A stretch of 64,000 nucleotides of DNA. Origin: Arenicola marina (lineage: Eukaryota; Annelida; Polychaeta; Arenicolidae). Where the stretch lies: positions 3,038,001-3,102,000 of the forward strand of contig OZ025249.1 in the NCBI GenBank assembly GCA_964019135.1, read 5' to 3'. This document shows positions 63,801 to 64,000 of the stretch, piece by piece (position 1 is the stretch's first letter; every line of letters begins with the position of its first letter). Both the position numbers and the translations under genes were made by a program. The notes beneath the pieces are model-generated. The model had not been told where the DNA came from and searched no databases. It saw nothing but the letters and a program-made list of their open reading frames with translations.

Positions 63801-64000
63801 AAAGCTGTCCTTGGAAGCACAAGTAACCACTGAAGTTCTGTGCATATCCGAATTATAACCATCCGAGTAGATTTATGTAATGTATGAGCGGTTAGGCAGT
63901 TGATAAACCAGAATGCGGTTGTCTCATGAGTGACTGTCAGTGTCAGGCGATCTAATGTGCTGCGCGGGGTTTTCCATGTCGTATGACGTAATAATCATCA
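60811..64000. other. 5' flanking DNA without recognisable genes
   Basis: This is unique AT-rich sequence upstream of the aminopeptidase, with C-runs near 61421-61442 and 62065-62089. Short open frames show no family resemblance. No TATA box at a convincing position was found; the promoter presumably lies in the right-hand part of intron 1 or here. A direct repeat CATGCCGGCCCC occurs near 63533 and 63611. Confidence 0.5.
62479..62569. repeat. Long near-perfect hairpin, MITE-like
   Basis: Two 36-bp arms (62479-62514 and 62534-62569) are inverted copies with about four mismatches, sharing GCGAAA and TCGTAGCTGCGA. Weaker inverted similarity (CCCTG ends) extends to about 62416 and 62588. It resembles a small palindromic transposon remnant. 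Confidence 0.5.

Noticed and set aside
63612..63833. 73-codon plus-strand frame near the right edge
   Set aside because: It has no family resemblance, no neighbouring exons, and chance length; it is kept as non-coding flank.

Overview
The window is a stretch of an animal nuclear genome, not bacterial, viral or plasmid DNA. It holds one recognisable protein gene, on the minus strand, in 19 coding exons joined by canonical GT-AG introns with consistent phases (24834-60783). The spliced coding sequence is 2937 nt and encodes 978 residues. The product is an M1-family (gluzincin) zinc aminopeptidase of the type II membrane class (ANPEP/ENPEP/LNPEP-like), with an N-terminal membrane anchor, a GAMEN motif, an HELAH-X18-E zinc site and the catalytic tyrosine. 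No other gene could be supported on either strand.

Layout. Positions 1 to about 23085 are 3' flanking DNA: unique non-coding sequence alternating with large tandem arrays (units of about 22, 55/41, 16, 29, 31 and 42 bp), plus a 200-base assembly gap at 19459-19658. Positions about 23085-24833 are nearly repeat-free and are probably the 3' UTR. Positions 24834-60783 are the gene. Positions 60784-64000 are the 5' flank, without arrays.

Roughly three quarters of the 36 kb gene is intronic minisatellite. The largest arrays are a 45-bp unit over 8.7 kb in intron 16, a 34-bp unit over 3.9 kb in intron 2, and 2-2.4 kb arrays in introns 12, 13 and 17. The main observation is that many of these arrays are built from the gene's own splice junctions. 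The repeat unit contains the last bases of the exon plus the 5' splice site (introns 2, 5, 6, 9, 17, possibly 11), or the polypyrimidine tract, AG and first exon bases of the 3' splice site (intron 13 and the downstream end of intron 9). Intron 2 therefore carries about 113 tandem donor copies, and intron 13 about 40 tandem acceptor copies.

Organism. Compact GC-rich exons, an animal-type membrane aminopeptidase and pervasive intronic minisatellites fit an invertebrate. My best guess, with low confidence, is an amphioxus (Branchiostoma), because I recall minisatellites spanning exon-intron junctions being described at an amphioxus locus; that is memory and was not checked. Most long open frames in the window are by-products of stop-free repeat units and are not genes.
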